DNA of 27,568 nucleotides, from assembly GCA_002352215.1 (NCBI GenBank), contig DEIB01000003.1:36973-64540 (forward strand), read 5' to 3'. Origin of the DNA: Chthonomonas sp. UBA2785 (lineage in GTDB: Bacteria > Armatimonadota > Fimbriimonadia > Fimbriimonadales > Fimbriimonadaceae). The position numbers and the translations under genes were made by a program. The stretch's first letter is position 1. The number at the start of each line of letters is the position of its first letter. Under the pieces are notes generated by a model, which saw nothing but the letters and a program-made list of their open reading frames with translations, was not told the origin of the DNA and ran no database searches. This document shows, piece after piece, positions 1 through 7,040 of the stretch.

Positions 1-234
1 AACGCGATTGACCGAACCGGTGTGGACGTGACCTTGGTGAGCATGGACAACCGATTCTTGGCCCGCGTCAGCCGCCGCTCCATCCGCACCGATGGCAACC
101 GCATTGTGTGGACCGGCCGGGTGCAATCCAAGTTCCGATTGCCGGGTCAGTTTAAGCTCGTGGTGACGGCCGTGGACAAGGCCGGAAACGCCGCCGCACG
201 CCAAGAGGTCGTCCTGCGGGTCCAAGGTCAGTAG
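1..234 (+). CDS. C-terminal fragment of a probable Ig-like surface or secreted protein
   Basis: The reading frame is open at the window edge and ends at a TAG at 232-234; 77 residues are visible. They are rich in short hydrophobic strands and include the motif LVVTAVDKAGN, which resembles the end of bacterial Ig-like domains (typically xxTATDxAGN). The GTG at 22 is simply an internal codon; the true start lies upstream of the window. The next gene starts within about 45 bases on the same strand, so the two are probably co-transcribed. The fold call is inference from one motif; the protein's role cannot be told from this fragment. Confidence 0.6.
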   Translation, partial: NAIDRTGVDVTLVSMDNRFLARVSRRSIRTDGNRIVWTGRVQSKFRLPGQFKLVVTAVDKAGNAAARQEVVLRVQGQ

Positions 235-277
235 GCGCGGCATAATGAGGACTTACACCGTCTTGGAACAGGTACGC

Positions 278-1426
278 ATGATGAAGAAGTTGCCCTTGAG
301 AGTGTCACTGGCCGTAATGGCAATCAGTGGTTCGGCATTGAGCCTGGCTCAAGTCCCTGATCTCGTCAATGCGTTGGACGCCGGCGGGCGAACGATGGGC
401 GCTGGCGGCGCGTTTTACGCCACTGATGCCAACACCTATTCGGCGCTGAGCAACCCGGCTAACTTGGGCTTCATCAACAGTTCCCAGTTCGGCATTGCCT
501 TCCGCAACCTGCCGACGAGCCGTCAGCGCGTGAGCGGCAGCTTTACCAACCGCACTTTCAACGGCGAAGAGTTCTTTGGCAAGCGCGCCATCACCCACGT
601 GGGTTACGCCACGCCGGTGGCCACCGGCACGATTGGCCTGAGCTTCACCACGGGTGGCTATCTGCGCAACCAGCAGGCGGGCACGGGGCTGGCCAACGGC
701 CAGCTGCGAGTGGACAACTACTTTGAGGAGACCATCAGCCAGACAGACTTCTTCACCATCAGCTACGGGCGCAACTCCGGCCAAACCAACTACGGCTTTG
801 GCATCGTGGTGGCCAACCAGTACATCAAGAACGAGCGCAACCTGACGATCGTGGACCCGCAGACGAACCAGACCGTGGGCACGCAGCAGTCCAATGTGAG
901 CGGCAACGGCACGGGCCTCGGCGCGGTGGTCGGGATCAGCCACACCCCGGTCAATAACCCGGATCTCAACGTCTCGTTCAGCCTGCGCACGCCGATTTCG
1001 CTGGAGGGCAACACGAGCACTGAGGCCATCTACGACCGCGTGCCGGGTAAGGCCACTCTGGGCCTCGCAATGCGGACTGACGGACGATTTGGATCGGATG
1101 ACTTCATGGTTTACGGTTTTCAAGCCGACTATTACTTTGGAGGTCAATCAAACCGCGTGATCCCGCGTAAGAACCACCTGGTTTTTGGCGGGGGGCTTGA
1201 ATACAATTTGTTCAAGTTCGACGCACGTTGGCCCATCCGTTTTGGTGTGCAAATGGCACCGAGCGGAGGAGCAGGGTTTGATGAGCGCCACGCGCTGACG
1301 TTCGGTTTGGGCTATCGCCCCTACTCGAACAAGTACGCGGTGGACCTCAATTTTGCCTCCCCCACCGGGGGCGGGCCAGTCGACATGTCGCTGGGCATCA
1401 CGTATGCCGTCGGCGGTGTCAAGTAA
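278..1426 (+). CDS. Outer-membrane beta-barrel protein, PorV/FadL-like
   Basis: Predicted product is 382 residues. It opens with two Met and two Lys followed by a hydrophobic stretch and an A-L-S-L-A-Q end, a convincing signal peptide of about 24 residues. The mature start (ALDAGGRTMGAGGAFYA, then SNPANLGF) matches the N-terminal pattern of the FadL/OmpP1 and PorV/PorQ barrel families, where 'GGRxxGxGGA' and 'xNPAxL' are typical. The rest alternates polar and hydrophobic residues with many Gly, Asn, Tyr and Phe, as in a barrel, and ends in a strand-like segment. An ATG at 245 is in frame, but it would put 11 residues before the signal peptide; 278 has GGAACAGG just upstream and is preferred (281 is also possible). 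The substrate or partner is unknown. The neighbour downstream is the pseudo-caspase gene. Confidence 0.75.
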   Translation: MMKKLPLRVSLAVMAISGSALSLAQVPDLVNALDAGGRTMGAGGAFYATDANTYSALSNPANLGFINSSQFGIAFRNLPTSRQRVSGSFTNRTFNGEEFFGKRAITHVGYATPVATGTIGLSFTTGGYLRNQQAGTGLANGQLRVDNYFEETISQTDFFTISYGRNSGQTNYGFGIVVANQYIKNERNLTIVDPQTNQTVGTQQSNVSGNGTGLGAVVGISHTPVNNPDLNVSFSLRTPISLEGNTSTEAIYDRVPGKATLGLAMRTDGRFGSDDFMVYGFQADYYFGGQSNRVIPRKNHLVFGGGLEYNLFKFDARWPIRFGVQMAPSGGAGFDERHALTFGLGYRPYSNKYAVDLNFASPTGGGPVDMSLGITYAVGGVK

Positions 1427-1452
1427 AGAAGGAACTTAACAAAGGCAACGGA

Positions 1453-2847
1453 ATGAGGGCAAACCGGGTCTCGGCATTATTACTGGTGGCGGCGCTAAGC
1501 GCAGCCGCCTGGGCGCAGTCATGGAGTGAAGCGTACGAGCAAGGGCTTGGTGCGGCAAAGGGTAAGCAGTGGGCAGTGGCCCGCGAGGCCTTCCTGAATG
1601 CGGCCGCGATGCGGCCCGAGGATCAATCGGAACCGACTCGCCTTCCCGCTCCGGTGACGGAACGGCGCGAATGGCGAAATGGCAGTCCGTATTCGCCGAA
1701 CTTCCTGGCCGCTTATAGTGCTTACCGCTCGGCCCTGGAAGAAAAGAACGACGAAGTCAAGACGGGCATCCTGCGCACCGCCGCGATGGAACTCAGCACG
1801 CTGATTGACAAGAATCAGCGCTCGGCCGAAACGTTCTACATCCTTAACCAGATTTACATTGCCCTGAACGACGCCCAGATGCAGCGGGAAGTGGAGACGC
1901 GATGGAAGGCCCAACCGGCCACCTGGCGCGTGGATGCCTCCGTTTTGGATCCGAGTGAAGTCGCGGCCCTCGCGGCGATCACCGGCCAGGCCGTGGCGAA
2001 CAACAACCAAGGCAACCAATCCGGGATGGTGAACCCGACCCAAGTGATTGGCGCGGGCAACCAAACGGGAAACCAAGCCGGTAACCAAGCGGGTAACCAA
2101 GCCACGACGCCGCCGGTGCCGACCGGCCCGAGCGACCGTGTTCCGGTGGTAGCCACCAAGTTTGCCCTCATCATTGGCAACAGCGAATCGAGCCTGGACA
2201 ACTACAAGCAGTCTTTTGCTCAGAACGACGCCAACCTGCTGCGCGATGCCCTGTTGCAGCACGCGGGCTACGCGGATGAGAACACGGTGATCTTGCTGAA
2301 CGTCAGCGCCGAAGAGATCAAGAACCAAGCCGCCGCCCTCGCTGAGCGCATGCCGCAGGACGCGACTTTGTTCCTCTTCTTCGCCGGTGCGGGCTTCAAC
2401 ATTGACGGCAAGGACTACCTGGCCGGCGTGGATGTGAACGGCACCAGCGACACCAGCCGCATGGTGGCGAAGATCGACCTGTTCCGCCCGTTCTTTATGA
2501 AGGGTGCACGCGTCTTCTCCTTCTTCCAAGTGCGCCGCGCCATGGCCAACGGCCGCTACTTCGGTGAGGAAGTGCCGATCTTCGGCTTCCTCTCGCAGAT
2601 GCAATCCACCATGAGTGGGGGCGACGTCATCGGCCTGATGAACAGTGGCAGTGTGAACGGGGTTTACACCCGGGCGCTGGTGGCCGTGCTGCAACGCTAC
2701 CGCACCAACCGCGTGCCCATCGCCGAGTTTGGTTGGCAGGTGTTCTACGAAATGCGACGCGTCGGCGGCGGGACCACTGGTGGTGGTTCGGGGCAGACCG
2801 CAACCCTCCCAGCCCTGCGGAACATGGGCGAAGACTCCCGGTTCTAA
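1453..2847 (+). CDS. Secreted caspase-fold (C14-like) protein lacking the catalytic His and Cys
   Basis: 464 residues. Residues 1-22 form a signal peptide ending A-W-A-Q. Residues about 23-150 are helical and TPR-like. A linker at about 180-225 is rich in Asn, Gln and Gly and contains four GNQ(A/T) units. Residues about 234-430 follow the caspase/metacaspase C14 pattern: KFALIIGNS strand, QNDANLL helix, TVILLN strand, then TLFLFFAGAGF and KDYLAGVD. In active members the FFAG segment continues with the catalytic His (FxGHG); here residue 313 is Ala. The strand that should end in D-A-C-x-G reads GARVFSFFQVRR with no Cys. It is therefore probably a non-catalytic caspase-fold protein acting in the periplasm or at the surface. 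The start has AAAGG about 9 nt upstream and lies 26 nt after the barrel gene. Confidence 0.75.
   Translation: MRANRVSALLLVAALSAAAWAQSWSEAYEQGLGAAKGKQWAVAREAFLNAAAMRPEDQSEPTRLPAPVTERREWRNGSPYSPNFLAAYSAYRSALEEKNDEVKTGILRTAAMELSTLIDKNQRSAETFYILNQIYIALNDAQMQREVETRWKAQPATWRVDASVLDPSEVAALAAITGQAVANNNQGNQSGMVNPTQVIGAGNQTGNQAGNQAGNQATTPPVPTGPSDRVPVVATKFALIIGNSESSLDNYKQSFAQNDANLLRDALLQHAGYADENTVILLNVSAEEIKNQAAALAERMPQDATLFLFFAGAGFNIDGKDYLAGVDVNGTSDTSRMVAKIDLFRPFFMKGARVFSFFQVRRAMANGRYFGEEVPIFGFLSQMQSTMSGGDVIGLMNSGSVNGVYTRALVAVLQRYRTNRVPIAEFGWQVFYEMRRVGGGTTGGGSGQTATLPALRNMGEDSRF
2056..2103 (+). repeat. Four in-frame 12-nt tandem repeats (GNQA/GNQT linker)
   Basis: Four consecutive 12-base units of the form GGNAACCAANCN at 2056, 2068, 2080 and 2092 encode GNQT, GNQA, GNQA and GNQA (residues 202-217) in the linker between the helical and caspase-like parts. 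Third-base differences show the copies have drifted slightly. Such repeats can gain or lose units by slippage without breaking the frame. Confidence 0.85.
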
Positions 2848-2867
2848 GCTTTAAGGCTAGAGAACAG

Positions 2868-2906
2868 AAACCCTCCTCCGGCACAGGCCGCGAGGAGGTT
2901 TTTCTT
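2868..2906 (+). terminator. Intrinsic terminator after the pseudo-caspase gene, possibly bidirectional
   Basis: CCTCCTC (2872-2878) pairs with GAGGAGG (2892-2898); an inner CGG/CCG extends the stem. TTTTTCTTT follows on the + strand. On the - strand the stem is followed by only TTTCTGTTCTC, so it may also stop the coaX operon, more weakly. It lies between convergent genes. Confidence 0.75.
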
Positions 2907-2927
2907 TGTCTCTAAGTAGCAGGGGAG

Positions 2928-3707
2928 TTACCCCAGGTGGTCACGGTGGGGCAGGCGATCCCAGGCTAATAAAAGTCCATCCAACGTCAGGGTGGGATAG
3001 TGATCCTCGAGCATCTCCGAAATGGGAAGGAAGAGCGTGCCCAACCCACCGGTACTGATGACATGCACGTCACCCTGCAGTTCTGCCTTGATCCGCCGGG
3101 CCACAGCATCTATGCCTCCTGCGTAGCCAAACATGAAGCCACTCTGCAGCGCCCCCACCGTTTGCGTGCCAATGGCGCGCGCAGGTGTCTCCAGCGCAAA
3201 GGTGGGGAGCTTCGCCGTCTTCCCCGCCAGGCTTTCCAGGGCCACGTGCGGCCCCGGCATGATTGCCCCGCCCACATAGGTGCCTTCGTGGTCAATCACG
3301 TCGAAAGTCGTGGCCGTGCCGAAGTCCACGACAATACACGCCGTCCCGAATTGCTCCCACGCGGCGAGGGCATTGGCCAAGCGATCGGCCCCGACGGCAT
3401 GGGGAGGATCGTAGGTGACGCGCAAGCCCACCTGGTCGCCCCGACGCAAGAACGTAGCGGGCTGCTGGAGGTATTTGGCGCAGAAGCGCTCCCAGTTTCT
3501 TTCGGTCGGCGGTACCACACTGGCAATCACCACCCCTGAGCTCACGAACGGCAAAGCGGCGAGGTCAAATAGTGGCTTCAAGAGCGCCGCTATCTCGTCT
3601 TCGGTGCGCGAGTGGTCGCTCTCTAGCCGCCAGTGGGCGAGCCACTGACCACCCTCGTGGATGCCCACGACGGTCTGCGTATTGCCAACGTCAATCGCCC
3701 AAAGCAT
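2928..3707 (-). CDS. coaX: Type III pantothenate kinase
   Basis: 259 residues, the usual length for CoaX. It phosphorylates pantothenate with ATP, the first step of coenzyme A synthesis, in the cytosol. Visible family motifs are the N-terminal phosphate-binding D-V-G-N-T (residues 6-10), GADRLAN (106-112) and VVDFGTATTFD (127-137), plus GGAIMPG (146-152) and STGGLG near the C-terminus. These are the ASKHA-fold motifs of the type III enzyme, not of CoaA. The ATG overlaps the last 17 bases of glmM in another frame, so translation is probably coupled. It is the last gene of the yajQ/grpE-glmM-coaX run, and a hairpin just downstream could end the transcript. Confidence 0.95.
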   Translation of the reverse strand: MLWAIDVGNTQTVVGIHEGGQWLAHWRLESDHSRTEDEIAALLKPLFDLAALPFVSSGVVIASVVPPTERNWERFCAKYLQQPATFLRRGDQVGLRVTYDPPHAVGADRLANALAAWEQFGTACIVVDFGTATTFDVIDHEGTYVGGAIMPGPHVALESLAGKTAKLPTFALETPARAIGTQTVGALQSGFMFGYAGGIDAVARRIKAELQGDVHVISTGGLGTLFLPISEMLEDHYPTLTLDGLLLAWDRLPHRDHLG

Positions 3708-5058
3708 CGGTTAAATCTACTTTACCGGCGACTTCCCCGCCCCGTGCGGCGACCAGCGCCTCGCCCACCAGGGCCACGGCTTGTTCCACCGCCGGTCGGT
3801 CTGGCCCTTCGGCCATCACCCGGATCATCGGCTGCGTGCCGCTGGCCCGCACCACCAGGCGCCCTGCGCCTAGGCCGGCTTCGGCCTGCTGCATGGCGGC
3901 CTGCACGCTGGCTTCTTGCTCCCAGCCCGCGATTTGCCCGACATGGACGTTCCACATGATCTGCGGCCAGTTGTCGAACGGGAAGGCGAGGTCGGCCGCT
4001 CGCTTGCCTTCTCGGCGCAGCACCCGCAGGAACTCGAGGGCCGTAATCAAACCATCCCCAGTCGGGCCGCGCTCGGCAAAGATGATATGCCCACTTTGCT
4101 CGCCGCCCACCTTGGCGCCGGTCTGGAAAATGCGCTCGGAAACCTTCTTGTCGCCCACCGGCGTCCGCTCGAGGCCAATGCCGGATTTTTTCAGGTGAGC
4201 CTCAAAGCCACCATTGCTCATCACCGTGCCCACCACCGGGCTACTGCCCCAGTGCGCGGCCCACAGGGCCATGGTGCGGTCACCGTTGATCAGGCGTCCC
4301 TGCTCGTCGCTGAAAACCGCGCGGTCAGCATCGCCATCGTAAGCAATCCCCACCGCGCCGAGCTTGACAGCCATGGCCATCATCACATCGGGTTTGGTGG
4401 CCCCGCCTTCGGCGTTGATGTTCAGGCCGTCCGGCTGATCGCCAATGACGTGAACTTCCGCACCCAGACGCCGCAGTACTTCCACGCCCCAGTGGTAGCC
4501 CGCGCCGTGGGCAGCATCCACCACCAGCTTCATGCCATCCAGACGCTCTGGCACCAAGTTCACCAACCACTCGGCGTATGCGTTCAGGGAATGGCCCGTG
4601 TTGAGCAAGCCCAGTTCGGCCCCTTCGCGGGTGCCGGTGGGGGCTTCGTGCCATCGCTCAGAAATCCAGGCTTCGGTGGCATCTTTGGCCTTGGCGCCAT
4701 CCGCTTCAAAGAACTTGATCCCATTGTCCGGGGCCGGGTTGTGGCTGGCGGAGATGACCACGCCCAGGCCATAGCCCTCGTTCCGCACCAGCCAGCTCAT
4801 CGCTCCGGTGGGGGCCATGCCCACGCTGTCGCAGTCCACGCCCCGGCTGGTGGCACCGGCGGCGAAGGCCGCCCCCAGCATCGCGCCACTGCGGCGCGTG
4901 TCGCGCCCTACCACGATGCGCAGAGGCTGGTTGTGCGCGTGCATCCACTCGGCCGCCCACTCGCCCAGGCGCATGGCAAAGGCGGGGGTGAGCTCACGCC
5001 CGGCCACGCCACGAATGCCATCGGTGCCGAACTTCAGCCGGCCAATGACATCAGGCAT
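3691..5058 (-). CDS. glmM: Phosphoglucosamine mutase
   Basis: 455 residues. It converts glucosamine-6-phosphate to glucosamine-1-phosphate for UDP-GlcNAc, peptidoglycan and lipopolysaccharide synthesis. All four family signatures are present: N-terminal FGTDGIRG (10-17), the phosphoserine loop SASHNP with catalytic Ser105, the metal loop DGDADR (241-246), and the sugar loop GGEQSGH (318-324). The C-terminal phosphate-binding loop reads RASGTQP (404-410) where the family usually has SGTEP. GlmM rather than a general phosphomannomutase is favoured by length and the LKFGTDGIRG start. It overlaps grpE upstream by 8 bases and coaX downstream by 17, so the three form a translationally coupled unit. 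Confidence 0.93.
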   Translation of the reverse strand: MPDVIGRLKFGTDGIRGVAGRELTPAFAMRLGEWAAEWMHAHNQPLRIVVGRDTRRSGAMLGAAFAAGATSRGVDCDSVGMAPTGAMSWLVRNEGYGLGVVISASHNPAPDNGIKFFEADGAKAKDATEAWISERWHEAPTGTREGAELGLLNTGHSLNAYAEWLVNLVPERLDGMKLVVDAAHGAGYHWGVEVLRRLGAEVHVIGDQPDGLNINAEGGATKPDVMMAMAVKLGAVGIAYDGDADRAVFSDEQGRLINGDRTMALWAAHWGSSPVVGTVMSNGGFEAHLKKSGIGLERTPVGDKKVSERIFQTGAKVGGEQSGHIIFAERGPTGDGLITALEFLRVLRREGKRAADLAFPFDNWPQIMWNVHVGQIAGWEQEASVQAAMQQAEAGLGAGRLVVRASGTQPMIRVMAEGPDRPAVEQAVALVGEALVAARGGEVAGKVDLTDALGD

Positions 5059-5617
5059 CCGGGGCCACCGTCACTCGCACCTGCGCGGGGCGGATGATGC
5101 GCCCGTGCATCTCGTAGCCGGCCGCAATCTCATTCAGAATCGTGTCCGGTTCGTGCTCGGCGCTGGGCTCCGCCACAATCGCCTCGTGCCGCTCAGGGTC
5201 GAAGCTCATGCCTTCGGTCGGGATGCGCTGCACCCCCACACTTTCGAGCGCTTGCCGCAGTTGCCGCTCCACGCCGCCCACGCCTTCTAGGATGCGTTCG
5301 GGATTGGCGCCGCCCTGCAAGGCCGCCATAGATCGCTGGAAGTTATCGAGCACAGGCAGGAGCGATTCCACCAAGGGTCGCGGGCCAAACTTCTTCTCGT
5401 CTTCCATTTGCTGGCGGAGACGGCGCATGATGGTTTGGCTCTCGGCCTGCACGCGCAATACTTGCTCTTCGGCGGCTTGCAGGCGACGGGCGCACTCAGC
5501 CAGCTGCCCTTGCAAAGCCGCGATTTCCTGATCGCGAGGATCAACTTCCCCCGGCGGCGTGGTTTCCGTCACGTCCGCCGGATTCGGGTTCACCGTTTCA
5601 TCAGGTACGCCATTCAT
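5051..5617 (-). CDS. grpE: Nucleotide exchange factor GrpE
   Basis: 188 residues. GrpE is the dimeric cytosolic co-chaperone that releases ADP from DnaK. Residues 1-25 are Pro/Glu-rich and disordered, about 26-75 form the long coiled-coil helix, followed by RPLVESLLPVLDNFQRS (the family signature for the end of the helix) and the C-terminal beta domain with F-D-P-E-R-H-E-A and GYEMHGRIIRPAQVRV. Unusually, dnaK and hrcA are not neighbours and dnaJ is about 14 kb away. The gene sits between yajQ and glmM instead. The start is supported by TACCTT 7 nt upstream (leaderless-type). A GGAGG lies about 15 nt before the ATG, too far to be a normal ribosome-binding site. Confidence 0.93.
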   Translation of the reverse strand: MNGVPDETVNPNPADVTETTPPGEVDPRDQEIAALQGQLAECARRLQAAEEQVLRVQAESQTIMRRLRQQMEDEKKFGPRPLVESLLPVLDNFQRSMAALQGGANPERILEGVGGVERQLRQALESVGVQRIPTEGMSFDPERHEAIVAEPSAEHEPDTILNEIAAGYEMHGRIIRPAQVRVTVAPDA

Positions 5618-5630
5618 GAACTTGAAGGTA
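5618..5630 (-). promoter_or_regulatory. Leaderless-type -10 (TACCTT) for grpE
   Basis: Reading the - strand, TACCTT (5630-5625) is followed by 7 nt and the grpE ATG. It fits the TANNNT pattern seen at several other starts in this window. A short GC-rich inverted repeat (CCCAG/CTGGG, about 5637-5656) lies just upstream. Confidence 0.4.
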
Positions 5631-5671
5631 CCCCTCCCAGGCCCCGCCGGGCTGGGAAGTCTCAGGCTCGC

Positions 5672-6166
5672 TTAGCGGTAGTTGGTGAAGTCCGGAACGT
5701 AGGGCAAATCCTGGGCCTTCACCCATGTCATCGCCTTTTGCAGGTCGTCCTTGCTCTTGCTGCTCACGCGGATGGCGTCCCCTTGAATTTGGGTGTTCAC
5801 CTTCAGCGCCTTGTTCTCCTTGAACAGCTTGTTGAGCGCCTTGGCTTCGTCCGAACTGAGGCCACTCTTGAGCGTCAGGGTCTGCTTGACCGTCATCTGT
5901 CCGCTCTCTTCCACCTTGCCGCGCTCCACCATCTTGAGGTCGATGCCGCGCCGAATGAGCTTGCTCTCCACGATGTCGCGAAGTTGATCCATGCGAAACT
6001 CGTCGTCGGCCACCATCTTCACCTCAAGCTTCTCGAGTTCGACGGATGCCTTCGAGCCCTTAAAGTCGTAGCGGTTGGCAAGCTCTCGTTGGGCTTGGTC
6101 AATCGCGTTTTTCGCTTCCATTTCATCCACTTTCGCGACGATGTCAAAGGAAAATTCACTGGCCAT
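5672..6166 (-). CDS. yajQ: YajQ-family nucleotide-binding protein (c-di-GMP binding in some species)
   Basis: 164 residues from the chosen start, matching the usual 160-165. The family has two ferredoxin-like domains and binds cyclic di-GMP in Xanthomonas and relatives, acting with transcription factors; elsewhere its role is unclear. Diagnostic segments are the N-terminal MASEFSFDIVAKVD, ANRYDFKGS, the central RRGIDLKMVE and the C-terminal RVSSKSKDDLQ with LPYVPDFTNYR. An ATG further upstream (6202) is in frame but would add 12 residues not seen in the family, so the ATG at 6166 is used. It is divergent from the glyoxalase-fold gene with only 24 bases between start codons. A 54-base gap separates it from grpE downstream. 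Confidence 0.93.
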   Translation of the reverse strand: MASEFSFDIVAKVDEMEAKNAIDQAQRELANRYDFKGSKASVELEKLEVKMVADDEFRMDQLRDIVESKLIRRGIDLKMVERGKVEESGQMTVKQTLTLKSGLSSDEAKALNKLFKENKALKVNTQIQGDAIRVSSKSKDDLQKAMTWVKAQDLPYVPDFTNYR

Positions 6167-6176
6167 GTTGCCATTC

Positions 6177-6184
6177 GGTATACC
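6177..6184. promoter_or_regulatory. Palindrome GGTATACC in the 24-bp divergent yajQ/VOC interval
   Basis: An 8-base perfect palindrome lies between the two start codons. Read either way it offers a TATA-type -10 placed 6 nt (VOC) or 10 nt (yajQ) from the ATG, so it could drive two short-leader or leaderless transcripts. It differs from TANNNT at the last base on both strands, so support is modest. Confidence 0.3.
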
Positions 6185-6190
6185 CGCGCC

Positions 6191-6535
6191 ATGGTAGGGC
6201 ACATCGATACGGTCTGGGCCGGAGTGACAGACATGAACCGTTCCGTGCGGTTCTATACGGCGTTAATTGGGCAGGAGCCCGCTTACGCCAGTCCGCACTG
6301 GACGGCCTTCCGCTTGGGCGCGGTGACCCTGGGCTTGCATGCGGATATGCCGGGTGGCGCGGCCGGATTTGTGGTGTCGATTGAAGTGGCAGACCTGGAG
6401 ACTGCCGCCGGTGCTTGCCGGGAGGCCGGCGGCGAAGTGGACCCCGAGATCCACGAGACCCCCCGGGGCCACGTGCAGATGGTGTTCGACCCCGACCGTA
6501 ACCGGATTCAGCTCTTCCGGGCAGCTACGGGCTAG
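6191..6535 (+). CDS. VOC-superfamily (glyoxalase/bleomycin-resistance fold) protein
   Basis: 114 residues, one full pair of beta-alpha-beta-beta-beta modules. The N-terminal half has GVTDMNRSVRFYTALIG, the classical opening of VOC proteins; the C-terminal half has VADLETAAGACREAGG and ends DPDRNRIQLFR, the usual metal-ligand strand (here D-R-N-R-I-Q). VOC enzymes bind a divalent metal and act on small molecules (glyoxalase, dioxygenase, thiol transferase or drug binding); the substrate cannot be told. The start is the ATG at 6191; a GTG at 6194 is the alternative. No Shine-Dalgarno site is present; GGTATACC ends 6 nt upstream. It converges on queD with overlapping stop codons. Confidence 0.8.
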   Translation: MVGHIDTVWAGVTDMNRSVRFYTALIGQEPAYASPHWTAFRLGAVTLGLHADMPGGAAGFVVSIEVADLETAAGACREAGGEVDPEIHETPRGHVQMVFDPDRNRIQLFRAATG

Positions 6536-6957
6536 CCCAGCGCGACGGTGTGCTGGGCGGTAGTGTGGGCGGTTTCCCGTACCACCACCGTGAGTTGGAC
6601 CAAGCCGGACGGGAGTTGCGGGGCCAGCGCCTCCGCCAGCCACCGGGCCAGGTTCTCCGCCGTGGGCGGATAAGGCAATTCGAGGATGCGGAAGCCGTTC
6701 TCGCGCAAGAACTCACCCATTAGGGCATCGGCTTGGTCCACCGCAAAGGCGTGGTCGAGTTGGGCCACCAAGGGCTTCATCAGCGCGCTCAGGTCGCCGT
6801 AATCCATCACCATGCCGTTGTCCTGCACCGGCCCTTTCAGGTGGATGTCGGCGGCGTAGCTATGCCCGTGCGGGTTGCCACACAAAGGGTGTCCGGCCAG
6901 ACGGTGCCCCATTTCCCACCGGAATGTCTTACTGATTTCGGAGACAAACATGCTCAT
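6532..6957 (-). CDS. queD: 6-carboxytetrahydropterin synthase / 6-pyruvoyl-tetrahydropterin synthase family
   Basis: 141 residues. QueD converts 7,8-dihydroneopterin triphosphate to 6-carboxytetrahydropterin for queuosine and other 7-deazaguanines. The zinc and catalytic motifs are visible: GHRL followed by LCGNPHGHSY (catalytic Cys and two of the zinc His), GMVMDYGDL, QLDHAF and PPTAENLARW, with the late Glu in VVVRETA. No queC, queE or folE is adjacent, so pathway assignment rests on the family alone; a PTPS-like variant is possible. Two nearby ATGs (6957 and 6951) could start it. It lies 129 bases after guaA, a long gap for this compact region. Its TAG shares the palindromic CTAG (6532-6535) with the stop of the VOC gene. 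Confidence 0.88.
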   Translation of the reverse strand: MSMFVSEISKTFRWEMGHRLAGHPLCGNPHGHSYAADIHLKGPVQDNGMVMDYGDLSALMKPLVAQLDHAFAVDQADALMGEFLRENGFRILELPYPPTAENLARWLAEALAPQLPSGLVQLTVVVRETAHTTAQHTVALG

Positions 6958-7040
6958 AAAATTTGAATAAAAGGGTGATTGCAGGATTTACCCCGCAAAG
7001 TTACCGGGCATCCTCTCGGGCCCTCATCAACCCAGTCGCC
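6958..7040 (-). promoter_or_regulatory. Possible structured leader before queD
   Basis: The 129-base gap between guaA and queD contains nested complementary segments: 6973-6979 with 7026-7033 (one bulge), 6984-6987 with 7010-7013, and 6992-6995 with 7005-7008. An AT-rich stretch then leads to the queD start. It does not match the preQ1 riboswitch classes I can recall, so this is only a candidate structured leader. Confidence 0.22.

Noticed and set aside
305..1147. Long - strand frame (280 codons) opposite the barrel gene
   Set aside because: It is antisense to a gene with signal peptide and family motifs, has no recognisable motif and a His/Arg/Ala/Val-rich composition typical of a shadow frame in GC-rich DNA.
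1519..2694. Long - strand frame (391 codons) opposite the pseudo-caspase gene
   Set aside because: Low-complexity His/Arg/Val/Gly composition and no motif; the + strand frame has signal peptide, linker and caspase fold.
1453..2847. Active caspase or metacaspase protease
   Set aside because: The fold pattern is present, but neither the His (GHG) nor the Cys (DxC) motif is there.
3916..5097. Long + strand frame (393 codons) opposite glmM
   Set aside because: glmM on the other strand has all four active-site loops; this frame is a codon-bias shadow.
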